Assembly (NCBI GenBank): GCA_026395515.1
Contig: JAPLYN010000001.1
Span: 124,001 to 188,000, forward strand
DNA: 64,000 nucleotides
Direction: 5' to 3'
Origin: Candidatus Peregrinibacteria bacterium
GTDB taxonomy: Bacteria; Patescibacteriota; Gracilibacteria; UBA1369; LOWO2-01-FULL-3
The position numbers and the translations under genes are program-made. The notes below the pieces were generated by a model. The model worked only from the letters and a program-made list of their open reading frames with translations. It searched no databases and was not told where the DNA came from. Positions 7,136-17,003 of the stretch are shown here, piece after piece; positions within the stretch are counted from its first letter, which is position 1, and each line of letters starts with the position of its first letter.

Positions 7136-9684
7136 AAAATACAAAGCAAAAATTAGTTTCTAAAATAGTCTGCGGATTTTTAATTCCCTTATTATTAATT
7201 TTGAACACAGGAGCCGCTAAAGTGGCCTATGCTGATAACCCTAATCCTAATCCGGGAATTGATTGTACTAAGGATTTCCCAGCAGGATTTGGTCCTACCG
7301 CTGATGGCAAAATGTGTCAAAAAGCTAATCCTACAACAGAAGACGCTTGTCCTGCTGGATTTGAGAAAGATGCTCCTCAAACTACTGACACCAAGCTAGT
7401 ATGTGCAAAAATAACATATCTAGGAGGTTCAACTTTGAATCCAAAGACTCTTATCAGCCAAATTGCTGCGCTTGGAGCCGTACAACAGGGTTTAAATAGA
7501 TTAATGTGGCCACTTCTAGTACTTATTGGAGGATTAATGGAAAATGATCTTTTATATGGAAATGGAATGGAAGAAAAATTACGCGATATCTGGATTCCAA
7601 TTCGTAATTTAGTAAATATTTTATTTGTAATAGTGCTTGTAGGTCTTGCTCTCTATAACGTGCTAGGACTTAGCGATGACAATACATCAATTAAATCAAT
7701 GTTGCCTAAAATTGTAATTGGTATCATTGCGGTAAACTTCTCATTTGTGGCAATTAAGGTAGTGCTCGATGGTATCAACGTCCTGAATACGGCCATCTTT
7801 GCCCTGCCAGATCAGGTCAGTGAAGGAGTAGGAAAAATAGCTGACAAGATGTCGATTGAGGAGCAGGCGAGACTTTGTGCAAACTTTGGAGGAAGTTCAT
7901 ATTCTCAATATATAGAACAAGCTGATGATACTATTAAAGCAGCTGTGGAATTAAATATTTATAAAACTGTAGCTGCTCAATCTGCATTTAACGTTAAAGG
8001 CGATACTATTGCTGATATTAAAACTAAAATCGCAGCCCTTGATAAGGGTACAGGAACAGAGATACAAAAAGACTTCGATGCGAAAATCGCTCAGGCCAAA
8101 GGTGCAGGATGGTGTGACGGTAAAGGATTGAACGCAAATGGCAAATTATTTTTGAGTCATTATAATTCTAGAAATGCTGCTTTTGCACTCGCCTTAAATA
8201 TGGGAAAAATAGTTTACTACCAAGATGTAGATCCTAAAATGATTGAAAATAAGGCAGACGGAATAGAGAAGATTTTTACAAATACTTTATTCTCGATGAT
8301 GCTTTATATTATTTATGCTGCATCATTTATTGCCTTGTTCATCGTTCTCATGGGAAGAATGGTAGTTATGTGGCTCAGCATCGCCGTTTCACCAATTCTT
8401 TTACTAATGATTGCTTCCCCACAAGTAAAGGAAAAAATGGGAGGATTAAGCAAACTTTCTGAAAATTTTACGAAAAATGCTATCGCTCCACTTTTGATTT
8501 CTTTATCTTTGACTGTGGGATGGATTATGCTTAAAGCAATTCAAGGTTTAAATATTAGCGCTCAATCAGGTTCTTTTGTGGGAGGATCAGTATTAAGCGC
8601 AAATCCTTCAAATGGTATCCCAGTTGCTGGATTAAACACTCTACAAGATATCATGGTAGCTCTAGGTGTAATCGGCGTAGTTTGGGTAGGAGTATTTGCG
8701 GCTGCAGAAGGAACAATCGCTGCAAGTATCGTGGAGAAACTCAAAGGATACGTTACTTCAGCTGGTTCATTCCTTGGTCAATTGCCATTCAAACATATGC
8801 CAATGTTCCCAGTTGCTTTACCGGATCATCCACATCAACATTTTACAGCTACATTGCCTCAAATGTTGAATACCTTGGAGAAAATTAAGAATAGTGATGA
8901 TGCCCATGTGGGAGATCTATCAGAAAAATTAGGGCTTAACAGTAAGTCGGCTGATGATTTAAATAATATTCACACTAAGACCGGTCTTATTGATCACCTA
9001 AAGGGCGTTAAATTAGATAATTTGAAAGGAGATGCCTATAAGAAAAAATTAGGTGAATGGATAAAGAACTCAGAAAATAAAGAAGAATTTAGATTAATGA
9101 AAGAAAAGGGAACAGATCAAGAAAAGGCTCTCGCTAAACAAATTGAACTACTTGCTACTGGAACTAAAGAAGAAACAGAAGCAGCGGCTGCGGCAATAAA
9201 GAACAACCCACTCACAAGAGATGGTTCTACTGCACCAACACCTGATGATGGAAAGAGTGCTGCAGCAACTCCAGGAATTGGTAATGCTGCCATCGGAGAC
9301 AAGGCCCTCGGTGATAAATTGAAAGACCCAGCTCGTATTAAAACTGTAAATGAAAGTAGCGTAAAAGTTGATGCCTCATTGAAGAAAAAAGGAGGTCCAG
9401 ATAAAGCCGCAGTTAGAACTGCTGTAACGGTAATAGCTCAGTCTTTAGCTGATGCTACTGGTGCTACACCTCAGGTTGATGATATCAAAACAGCTTTAGG
9501 TACAAATTATACAGATGCAGTTTCAGTTTTTGGTGGACCTAAACCATTCATTGATGAAATAGGTAAAATCAAACCTACACCAAAGCCTGCTGATGGTGCT
9601 AAACCTGCCGACGGAACAACACCTCCAGCAGCAGGAGGAACACAGCCACCGACACCACCAGCCCCAGCGCCGGGAACACACTAA
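7132..9684 (+). CDS. Polytopic membrane protein, VirB6/TrbL-like
   Basis: An 850-residue protein. A signal peptide (1-34, ending AKVAYA) leads into a short Cys/Pro-rich extracellular part with DC, MC, AC and VC positions (about residues 40-98). Hydrophobic segments lie at about 126-141, 158-182, 190-214, 385-432 (two), 445-468 and 503-533. A large soluble, Lys-rich C-terminal domain ends in a Pro/Ala/Gly-rich tail. The layout, with a large loop between the third and fourth segments and SIAVSPILLLMIA in the middle, is like the VirB6/TrbL channel proteins of type IV secretion systems, but no VirB4 or coupling ATPase gene is in the window. The family call is tentative. Confidence 0.7.
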   Translation: MKNTKQKLVSKIVCGFLIPLLLILNTGAAKVAYADNPNPNPGIDCTKDFPAGFGPTADGKMCQKANPTTEDACPAGFEKDAPQTTDTKLVCAKITYLGGSTLNPKTLISQIAALGAVQQGLNRLMWPLLVLIGGLMENDLLYGNGMEEKLRDIWIPIRNLVNILFVIVLVGLALYNVLGLSDDNTSIKSMLPKIVIGIIAVNFSFVAIKVVLDGINVLNTAIFALPDQVSEGVGKIADKMSIEEQARLCANFGGSSYSQYIEQADDTIKAAVELNIYKTVAAQSAFNVKGDTIADIKTKIAALDKGTGTEIQKDFDAKIAQAKGAGWCDGKGLNANGKLFLSHYNSRNAAFALALNMGKIVYYQDVDPKMIENKADGIEKIFTNTLFSMMLYIIYAASFIALFIVLMGRMVVMWLSIAVSPILLLMIASPQVKEKMGGLSKLSENFTKNAIAPLLISLSLTVGWIMLKAIQGLNISAQSGSFVGGSVLSANPSNGIPVAGLNTLQDIMVALGVIGVVWVGVFAAAEGTIAASIVEKLKGYVTSAGSFLGQLPFKHMPMFPVALPDHPHQHFTATLPQMLNTLEKIKNSDDAHVGDLSEKLGLNSKSADDLNNIHTKTGLIDHLKGVKLDNLKGDAYKKKLGEWIKNSENKEEFRLMKEKGTDQEKALAKQIELLATGTKEETEAAAAAIKNNPLTRDGSTAPTPDDGKSAAATPGIGNAAIGDKALGDKLKDPARIKTVNESSVKVDASLKKKGGPDKAAVRTAVTVIAQSLADATGATPQVDDIKTALGTNYTDAVSVFGGPKPFIDEIGKIKPTPKPADGAKPADGTTPPAAGGTQPPTPPAPAPGTH

Positions 9685-9760
9685 AATTTTCTCAACCACT
9701 TGCGCAAAAACAACAATAGTACTACGATTAAATGTTTAAGAAATTCTCACAAAAATTTCT

Positions 9761-12700
9761 ATGAAAGATCCAAGATTAGAAAATAAGAAAAAATTAAAAA
9801 AACCATTACAGGATCGTTTTTCTCCTGAGTATAAAGGTTACATAGAAGAGCTCTCTAAAATGGAGCCAAATACTCATGCTCAGAAAATTGCTAAGCTAGC
9901 ACGTGATGGAAAAATTGAGCCTGAAGTTTTGAAACAAGTGCGCGAGATTCTTCGCAATCCAAATAAGATGGAGAAGAAAGAATATCAGCACTTCATGAAG
10001 GCTTTAAGCTTAGGTAAATTTCCGAAGAAAGCAAAGTATGCTATGCGTTTCTTGCAGGCATTAGATGGCACTGAAAAGGAAAAGGAATACGCCGTAGATT
10101 TATTCAAAGAATTGAGTGAGGAAAGCAAGAGTCCTCTCACTGAACGTAGTGAAAAGGATGCTCTCAAAAAATTGAGCGATCTCCGCGAAGAAGACCTCGA
10201 GCAGAAAACTATTTCCGAAATATCTTCCGCTGCTAAAGCTGTTACCGAAACTGCTGGTATTAAAAATATGGTAGAAAAAGCAGCGCGCACTACGCCAAGT
10301 AATTGGAAAGTGGAAGCTGCTCCGGAAAAGCTCATTGAAGAATTGGATCGTCTAGAAATTGCTCAGGCTGAACTAGCTGAAAGATCTAATGAAGTTGATC
10401 GTCAGTTTAGACTAGCAAAATCTGCCGCAAAACCAGACGAAAATTTAATCGAACGTCTCAAGCAAGAACTCATTAAACTCGACGATGAATTCGATAAATT
10501 ACACAGAGAATTAAGCAAGCCACGTCTAGAATATCAAAATTATCTCGCCAGAAATTTGGCTAGATATCGAGCTTTGGAAGGATTCTTCAAAAAAGCAGGA
10601 GTAGATGTGAGAACTGCTGAAAGACTTCGCATGTGGTTCTTCGATTTAACTAGTGGTAAAGCCAAGGAAGGAGAAAAGGCTTCTTTGAAATTAATGGGAA
10701 TGGAAATTGATCCAGTCACAGGAGTTACAAAAAAGAAAGAGGCTAGTATAGAGATTACTGGTTTGAGTTTTGACACAACTGATCGTAGTCACATTGAAGC
10801 AGATGCCGCTGGTGAAATGATCATCGAATATAAGGATCAGAATGGTGATACCAAAGTAGAAGGTTATAAAAATTTCTTACAATTGCTGACAGCTTTTGAG
10901 GGTTATGAAGAGATTGATTCTCTAGATGATCTTAACGAACGTTCAGCGGAAGAATTTGGATATGCCGATATAGCAGTAGGTCAGGAATATAACGCTGATG
11001 TCTTAGTGGGTTTTGATAAGGAAGGAAAGAAAATTAATGAAAGACATAGTTTTAAAATAGAGGGAATAGATGCCGGTAAAAAGACTATTACTCTTGATCA
11101 GTCAGTGACAAAAGTGCCACGTGAATGGATAGAATTTTCTGTAGATAATTCTTTGTATTTTGATAGAAAACAACGTGAATTTAGTTTCGGAGAATTCGCA
11201 AAATTTCTCAAGCAACACAATTACCAAAGAAATGTTCATATTGATGAAACTGAAGCAGTTTCTGAGAAAGCTAAATCTAGGGAAGAAGCCAAAACTCAGA
11301 ATTTCATGAGTGGTTCTAGCGAAAAATCTAAAGAAAGATTTGATCGCTTAAATAGAGATGGAATTCCAAAGGTGGATCTTCCAAAATCTGGCGAAGAAAA
11401 AGAAGTTATTTTCAGAGATCAAAATGATTTGCTTCGTTGGGGTAAATTGAAGAGAGAAAAGTCTGCAAATGGTACGGAAAATTATGTGCTTGAAGAAACA
11501 CAACATCATTTCAATAATGGTGATGCTACTGTTACAAATTTAGCAGAAGCTGGTGTTCCTATTGATATGGCCTTTACGAAGAGGGCTAGCAGTGGTTGGG
11601 AAGAAAGTGATGGAGATGCCAGAAAAGTTTTAGCACCATTGGAAGTAGCTCGTATGGTAAGGGATGGATCAATTTTCAATGCTCCAGCCACTCGTCCAGC
11701 AGGAAACGGCAAATGGACAGTAAAAAATCAGCCAAACAAGATGGCTGCCATGGAGCTAAACGATATTAACGCTTTCGATGAAGAGGAAGAGGCAGCAGCC
11801 CATGAAGAACACGCAGAACACAAAGCCGATGCCCACGCTACAGATGCACATGGTGGACATGATAAAGCCGCACACGGTGACGCCCACGGACACGATGAAC
11901 ATGGTGGTGATGCTCATGGAGACGGCCACGGACATGATGATCACGGCCATGGAGAACATAAAGCGGTAAATTACCGTGAAGAAGCTTTGGCTATTGATCA
12001 GGTAAGAAAAGTCGGTGGAATGAAATATGGTGAAAAAAATTATCTCAAAGCCCTTTGGACAAATACTCGTTTCCTTAGCATGAATGATTGTTGGAAAATG
12101 GGTAAATCCATGTGGGAATATTACGATCGTCGTTGGGAGCGCAGACAAAAAGATAAGTTTGCGAGAGTAGGTGAGGAATTACCTTACTTTTCTCCAGAAA
12201 TGCGTCGTATTGTTGAGGCCACTGAGCACGAAGAGGTGCATCAATATCAGGAAGCTTTCGAGCATAAAGGTATTTATGAAATCCAATATCGTCTGGAAAA
12301 CACCAGCAATAAGGATGAGTTGAAAGCCACACTTGTAACCCTTTCTGATAAGGGACAATTACGTTTGGATAGTATTCCATTTTGGAAAAATATTAATAAA
12401 TTTGTACCTCCATCAAGAGCCATTCCTATTCCTGCAAATGGAGATCCTAGTACTATGGTAAGTAGTACAGATCCACGTACTGGTCTAGATTTCTTGAAGC
12501 CAGCCATCGATTCTATCTGGGGTGAAGGAACCTTTGATGGATTCTATTCGAAAAATAAAAGTGCTTATGCCAGCAATGCTAAAGGATTCTATGAGGAAGG
12601 TAAGCAGCTTGAAGGTTTGGATGGAGGACATTCACGTAGACTTGGAATTCTTTTACAACAGCACAAACAGGGTATCTATGTAAATCCACATGAGTATGAA

Positions 12701-13735
12701 GGATTGATTCTTCATTCAATTGAAGCAGGTAAATCAAGCATGCAGGCCAAAATTTATTACATGATTGAAGGAGTAGCCGCCTATAACCATGATGGACGTA
12801 CAATTATGCCATTCGATCGTATTGCGCATATTAATTCAGAGATGCTTGCCCAATTTCCAATTCTTGAATACATCACGGCTCGTGTTCCTCGTAAACCAAA
12901 AGGTGAGGTCGCACGTTTCAATTTGGAGGATTACAAACAGTGGGTACACTGGTTTGATAATGGACATCCATCAGATCCAGGTCACCATTCTCCTAGTACA
13001 TTCGTAGATGAATTCATGTGGAAATATGTAATTCCGAGCGATGAGACTGAGAATCGTATTAATAAAGCCATTCGTAATGGTGAAAAACTCGACCATGACG
13101 ATATGTTTGCCTACCTACCACCTGCCAATTACCAGGTAGTAAGTGATGCGTGTAAAGCCACAACAGGTAATAAGAAATTCTTGACCATTGAGGGATATGC
13201 GAATGTATTCCCAGGATTCAGTCAGTATATGCGTTCTACAGCTGCCATGGGACGTAAAGTGAAGTTAAGAGAGGCTATTAAGTCTTATGTACGTTTTGAA
13301 GGTATTATGACCAGACGTTTTCAAAAAACTGATGATGCTAAGGATCCATACCAACGTATGAGTAGATCTACACTTACAAGCCGTACAATCGTTACTGAGA
13401 CACCACCTCAAGCCTTTATTGATCAGATTACTCCAGCAGTTAAAGCGATTGCTCAGGCGTATAATGATCCTAAATTAAATGCCGTTGTTGCCCAGATTTT
13501 TTCAGGTGAAGTTGAGGATATTTACAGTGATGCAGGTAAAAAACAGCAGCAACAGATGAATCTTGCCTATGAAAATTTCAATAAAATTTTTGACGACGTA
13601 GTGAAATCTGATAATGGTGAAAAGATGCAGTCCATCATTCTTGGTGCAAACTTAGAAGGTATGCCGGAGGGCGTGAGCGATGAGGAAAAAGCTAAACGCA
13701 AAGCTTCTTTCGTAGATAAGAGTCAGCTTACATAG
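9761..13735 (+). CDS. Very large soluble hypothetical protein with His-rich stretch (1324 aa)
   Basis: Not recognised. There is no signal peptide or membrane segment. Residues 1 to about 275 are helical and charged, with coiled-coil character around 190-275. A beta-rich region follows (about 400-500, KITLDQ-type strands). At about 680-735 there is a His/Asp/Gly/Ala-rich run of repeated HGxxH and GHDDH units that looks metal-binding. From about 740 to 1324 there is a large helical domain (KALWTNTRFLSMNDCWKMG, WERRQKDKFARVGEELPYF). It follows the polytopic protein by 76 bp and precedes the RelA/SpoT-like gene, so it may be a cytoplasmic partner of the membrane complex. The function is unknown. 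Confidence 0.72.
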   Translation: MKDPRLENKKKLKKPLQDRFSPEYKGYIEELSKMEPNTHAQKIAKLARDGKIEPEVLKQVREILRNPNKMEKKEYQHFMKALSLGKFPKKAKYAMRFLQALDGTEKEKEYAVDLFKELSEESKSPLTERSEKDALKKLSDLREEDLEQKTISEISSAAKAVTETAGIKNMVEKAARTTPSNWKVEAAPEKLIEELDRLEIAQAELAERSNEVDRQFRLAKSAAKPDENLIERLKQELIKLDDEFDKLHRELSKPRLEYQNYLARNLARYRALEGFFKKAGVDVRTAERLRMWFFDLTSGKAKEGEKASLKLMGMEIDPVTGVTKKKEASIEITGLSFDTTDRSHIEADAAGEMIIEYKDQNGDTKVEGYKNFLQLLTAFEGYEEIDSLDDLNERSAEEFGYADIAVGQEYNADVLVGFDKEGKKINERHSFKIEGIDAGKKTITLDQSVTKVPREWIEFSVDNSLYFDRKQREFSFGEFAKFLKQHNYQRNVHIDETEAVSEKAKSREEAKTQNFMSGSSEKSKERFDRLNRDGIPKVDLPKSGEEKEVIFRDQNDLLRWGKLKREKSANGTENYVLEETQHHFNNGDATVTNLAEAGVPIDMAFTKRASSGWEESDGDARKVLAPLEVARMVRDGSIFNAPATRPAGNGKWTVKNQPNKMAAMELNDINAFDEEEEAAAHEEHAEHKADAHATDAHGGHDKAAHGDAHGHDEHGGDAHGDGHGHDDHGHGEHKAVNYREEALAIDQVRKVGGMKYGEKNYLKALWTNTRFLSMNDCWKMGKSMWEYYDRRWERRQKDKFARVGEELPYFSPEMRRIVEATEHEEVHQYQEAFEHKGIYEIQYRLENTSNKDELKATLVTLSDKGQLRLDSIPFWKNINKFVPPSRAIPIPANGDPSTMVSSTDPRTGLDFLKPAIDSIWGEGTFDGFYSKNKSAYASNAKGFYEEGKQLEGLDGGHSRRLGILLQQHKQGIYVNPHEYEGLILHSIEAGKSSMQAKIYYMIEGVAAYNHDGRTIMPFDRIAHINSEMLAQFPILEYITARVPRKPKGEVARFNLEDYKQWVHWFDNGHPSDPGHHSPSTFVDEFMWKYVIPSDETENRINKAIRNGEKLDHDDMFAYLPPANYQVVSDACKATTGNKKFLTIEGYANVFPGFSQYMRSTAAMGRKVKLREAIKSYVRFEGIMTRRFQKTDDAKDPYQRMSRSTLTSRTIVTETPPQAFIDQITPAVKAIAQAYNDPKLNAVVAQIFSGEVEDIYSDAGKKQQQQMNLAYENFNKIFDDVVKSDNGEKMQSIILGANLEGMPEGVSDEEKAKRKASFVDKSQLT

Positions 13736-13748
13736 TGTGATACTAGGA

Positions 13749-13776
13749 TTGACAAAGTGTGCTTAAGTGTTAAGAT
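13749..13776 (+). promoter_or_regulatory. Promoter for the RelA/SpoT-like gene
   Basis: TTGACA (13749-13754), a 16-bp spacer, TAAGAT (13771-13776), ending 25 bp before ATG 13802. It gives this gene its own transcript of very short leader. Confidence 0.55.
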
Positions 13777-13801
13777 AAGATTCTTACATTTAAACCTTAT
13801 A

Positions 13802-15163
13802 ATGGGGAAAAAAGATACGCAGATAGAATTTGAATCATTTGCCGCTGAGCTAAACGCGGCTTCACCATTTAGGCATACCTTGAGAGGTCTGGGATTGAAT
13901 GGTAATCCCACCAATGAAGTTCCTCCTGACCAACTTCTAGATTTATTGACTTCTATGATTAGTGAGAGAGTAGTGGGAACCATCCAATCCCAGCTAGGAG
14001 AAGATGATAAACTAGATTTACCAACTCTCAGATCTCTTATTGCAGCTGATATTACTCCATTACTGAAGCCATTAGTTAAGGATGATAAGAAAGGCACAAT
14101 TTCCATGTTGGATGTAGTTACACTGGGTCTTACGGATATTCCTCAAGTTAAAAAATTTCTCAAAAGACACGGGTCTGATCTAGATAATCCAAAAGACCTG
14201 CAATACGTTCATGATGTTTTACAAGAAGCCATAGGTTTTTTTGATAAAGTTATAGCCAGAAACCCTCAAGAAAAAATTCATCCATCACTTAGAAACACTA
14301 CAAATACTGATGGTATTAGCCATGTCTTTCAAACTGCAGCCGGAAAACATCAAAGGCAGCTTGTTCCTCAAGCTTGTGCACTTTTGAGGATAACTGCGGC
14401 TATTGATTTTTTGAATAGGGATCCAATGCTTGGTGTTCTATCTGAAGCACAGGAAGAGCTTGAGAAATTATACAGGAAATATTTTTCAACCGTGAAAGGG
14501 AAAACTTATTTTAAAACTGGAACTCCAGGCGAAATTCCCCTTGAAATAGTGAAAGCTGAGCAAAGAATTAAGGAGAGAACTAGAATGATAGCTAAACTTC
14601 TTCATAAACCCCAAAATAACACGAAAGAAGTAGTTGATCATATTGGACTTAGGGTCACAACTAAATCTGCCAGTGATGCTTTGAAATTTATGTATTTTGC
14701 TTTTTTTAAACCTGATACAGCTATTTTCCCTGGAATGACTATACGTATAGATGAGACAAAGCAGCTACTTTTCAACGAAGAAAAACTTTTAGAAGCCCTA
14801 CAGAGTCCAAGAAAAGCCTCTGCACTTATTAAAGAGCTTTCTGTGCCTACTCCAGATTATAGCGATCTTACTACAGTGGGAGATGAAGAGGGTGGTGCCA
14901 ATAAGCATTCTTCAAAAAAATATAAGGCCATACAAATAACTTTTGATTTACCACTTACTGATAAGAATGGTAAGAAAGTTCATTTTCCAGTAGAAATCCA
15001 AATTGTTGATCAGGCCTCAAGAGAAGTAAATGAGGCGGAAGCTCCACACGGGGATTATATGCAAAGACAAACAGCCGCTGTAAGAAAGCGCATTCTAGAA
15101 AGTAATAATATCTTAACTAGATTCGTTGAACAAAGAGCTAAAAAGGGTGACAAGGAAGAATAA
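13802..15163 (+). CDS. Divergent RelA/SpoT-like (nucleotidyltransferase fold) protein
   Basis: About 453 residues. The C-terminal half carries pieces that align in order with the (p)ppGpp synthetase domain: a basic helix (RIKERTRMIAKLLH), VVDHIGLRV at about 278-286 (compare D-L-G-I-R), then KYKAIQITF near 372, VEIQI at about 398-402 and a helix NEAEAPHGDYM (compare E-I-Q-I-R-T and the A-E-H segment). An extra helical N-terminal part of about 215 residues is unlike RelA HD domains. It may match the uncharacterised TIGR04552-type families. Activity cannot be asserted; several catalytic positions are unclear. The start at 13802 is favoured over 13757, which overlaps the promoter region. Confidence 0.65.
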   Translation: MGKKDTQIEFESFAAELNAASPFRHTLRGLGLNGNPTNEVPPDQLLDLLTSMISERVVGTIQSQLGEDDKLDLPTLRSLIAADITPLLKPLVKDDKKGTISMLDVVTLGLTDIPQVKKFLKRHGSDLDNPKDLQYVHDVLQEAIGFFDKVIARNPQEKIHPSLRNTTNTDGISHVFQTAAGKHQRQLVPQACALLRITAAIDFLNRDPMLGVLSEAQEELEKLYRKYFSTVKGKTYFKTGTPGEIPLEIVKAEQRIKERTRMIAKLLHKPQNNTKEVVDHIGLRVTTKSASDALKFMYFAFFKPDTAIFPGMTIRIDETKQLLFNEEKLLEALQSPRKASALIKELSVPTPDYSDLTTVGDEEGGANKHSSKKYKAIQITFDLPLTDKNGKKVHFPVEIQIVDQASREVNEAEAPHGDYMQRQTAAVRKRILESNNILTRFVEQRAKKGDKEE

Positions 15164-15175
15164 TAAAGCTGATGC

Positions 15176-16930
15176 TTACATCAACTCCAAGAATCTTTCT
15201 ACTGCCATAACTTCTTGTTTTTTAGTCGCGTAATCTCTGACGGCGATATTTTTTTCTGCTACTTCTTTTTCGCCGACTACTAACATATATGGGACTTTCA
15301 TTAGCTCAGAATTTCTGATTTTTTTGCCAAGAGTTTCGCTGGAATCATCAATTTCATAACGTATGCCTTTTGCCTCCAATTGAGCAGCAACTTCCTTAGC
15401 ATAGTCCATAAACTTATCAGAAACCGGAAGAATTACCGCTTGTACAGGTGCTAACCACGCAGGGAAAGCTCCAGTGTAATGTTCGATAATAATTCCCATA
15501 AATCTCTCGATAGAACCGAGAACAGCCACGTGAAGTACAGCAGGACGATGAACTTTCCCATCTTCTCCGTTGTAAGTCATGTCGAAATTTTCTGGCTGAT
15601 TGAAGTCTAATTGTACAGTTGATAATTGCCATTCACGACCAATCGCATCCTGTACCATTACGTCGATTTTTGGTCCGTAGAAAGCCGCTTCTCCTTCACC
15701 AATAAAGTAATCACCAGTCCATTTTTGTACTGAAGAGATTAATTTTTCTTCCGCTTTTTTCCACACTTCATCGCTACCAAAATATTTACCAGGATTTGCT
15801 GGATCTCTTACTGAAATTCTCGCTTTGAATTTTTCGAATCCAAATTTAGCATAAAGCTCTTTAATAAGACCCAAAACCATTTCGATTTCGCTTTCGATTT
15901 GGTCATGAGTTACGAAGTGATGTGTATCATCTTGTGTGATCGCACGCACTCTAAATAAACCATTCACTTCACCGCTTTTTTCATAACGATACACGGCAGT
16001 ATTTTCCGCATAACGAAGAGGTAAGTCCTTATAGCTATGTGGTTCTGCATTATATAGCTCGAAGTGATGAGGACAGTTCATGGCTTTCATTACAAGTTTT
16101 TCGCCTTCAGCTGTTTCCATAGTTGGCATCATCGCATCATATTTACCCATGTGTCCGCTGCGAATGTAGAGATCTTCTTTCGCTACGTGTGGAATACAAA
16201 CAAATTTATATCCACGTTTCTTTTTCAAACTAGTAATATAATCTTCTAGAAGTTTTTTCACTAAAGCTCCTTTTGGTAAAAAGAGGGGATATCCCGGACC
16301 AACCAAGGGACTAGAAACAAATAAGCTAAGCTGTTTTCCGAGTACACGGTGATCGCGTTTTTTAGCTTCCTCAAGCTGTTTAAGGTAAGCATCTAGTTCT
16401 TCTTGAGTTTCGAAAGCAGCTCCATAAATACGCTGAAGCATGGCATTTTTTTCATCTCCTCTCCAATAAGCTCCAGCAATTTTCATTAACTTAAAAGCAC
16501 CACATTGACCAGTGTGATCCACATGTCCACCACGGCACAAATCCACAAACATCGCTTTTCCATCAGGTCCTGGCATTACATTCTCATAGAAAGTAATTTC
16601 TTTTCCTTCTTCTGCAAATTCTTTAGCTAATTCTAATTTGTATTTCTGACCAGTTTGTTTGAAAAATTCCAAACTCTTTTCTACTGGTTCATCTTTACAG
16701 ATAAATTTCTGATTCTGTTTTGCAATCTGCTTCATTTTTTTCTCCAAAATTGGCAAATCCTCAGGAATCAAAGTTCTTGGTAATTCAAAATCATAATAAA
16801 AACCATTTTCAATGGTAGGTCCAATGCCTAATTTAGCTTCTGGAAACATCTGTAAAACGGCCTGTGCAAGTACGTGTGCGCATGAATGTCTCATGGCATT
16901 AATATCTATTGGTTGCTTCTCTTTAGACAT
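15176..16930 (-). CDS. thrS: Threonyl-tRNA synthetase lacking the TGS domain
   Basis: 584 residues from ATG 16930 (a longer upstream reading to 17041 overlaps the recF start and is not like ThrRS). The editing domain comes first: HSCAH (His15, His19) and CRGGH (Cys132-His136). The class II core follows: MNCPHH near 284-289 with the zinc Cys286, motif 2 FRVRAITQDDTHHF, and motif 3 near GSIERFMGIIIEH. The anticodon-binding domain is C-terminal. The usual N-terminal TGS domain (about 60 residues) is missing. It charges tRNA-Thr and clears Ser-tRNA-Thr. It is convergent with the RelA/SpoT-like gene (12-bp gap) and divergent from recF. Confidence 0.96.
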   Translation of the reverse strand: MSKEKQPIDINAMRHSCAHVLAQAVLQMFPEAKLGIGPTIENGFYYDFELPRTLIPEDLPILEKKMKQIAKQNQKFICKDEPVEKSLEFFKQTGQKYKLELAKEFAEEGKEITFYENVMPGPDGKAMFVDLCRGGHVDHTGQCGAFKLMKIAGAYWRGDEKNAMLQRIYGAAFETQEELDAYLKQLEEAKKRDHRVLGKQLSLFVSSPLVGPGYPLFLPKGALVKKLLEDYITSLKKKRGYKFVCIPHVAKEDLYIRSGHMGKYDAMMPTMETAEGEKLVMKAMNCPHHFELYNAEPHSYKDLPLRYAENTAVYRYEKSGEVNGLFRVRAITQDDTHHFVTHDQIESEIEMVLGLIKELYAKFGFEKFKARISVRDPANPGKYFGSDEVWKKAEEKLISSVQKWTGDYFIGEGEAAFYGPKIDVMVQDAIGREWQLSTVQLDFNQPENFDMTYNGEDGKVHRPAVLHVAVLGSIERFMGIIIEHYTGAFPAWLAPVQAVILPVSDKFMDYAKEVAAQLEAKGIRYEIDDSSETLGKKIRNSELMKVPYMLVVGEKEVAEKNIAVRDYATKKQEVMAVERFLELM

Positions 16931-16966
16931 GTAGGATAAAATTATGATTAGAATGCCCACGAAACA

Positions 16967-16972
16967 TATAAT
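16967..16972 (+). promoter_or_regulatory. -10 element for recF
   Basis: A perfect TATAAT lies 31 bp before the recF ATG in the 73-bp divergent region with thrS. No good -35 is seen at 16-18 bp. Confidence 0.4.
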
Positions 16973-17003
16973 TTTATCGCGAAATTTGCAATAGTCACTT
17001 CCC

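Noticed and set aside
11778-11969. A second gene in another frame over the His-rich stretch
   Set aside because: The Met/Thr-rich frame is a by-product of the His/Asp codon repeats in the long gene.
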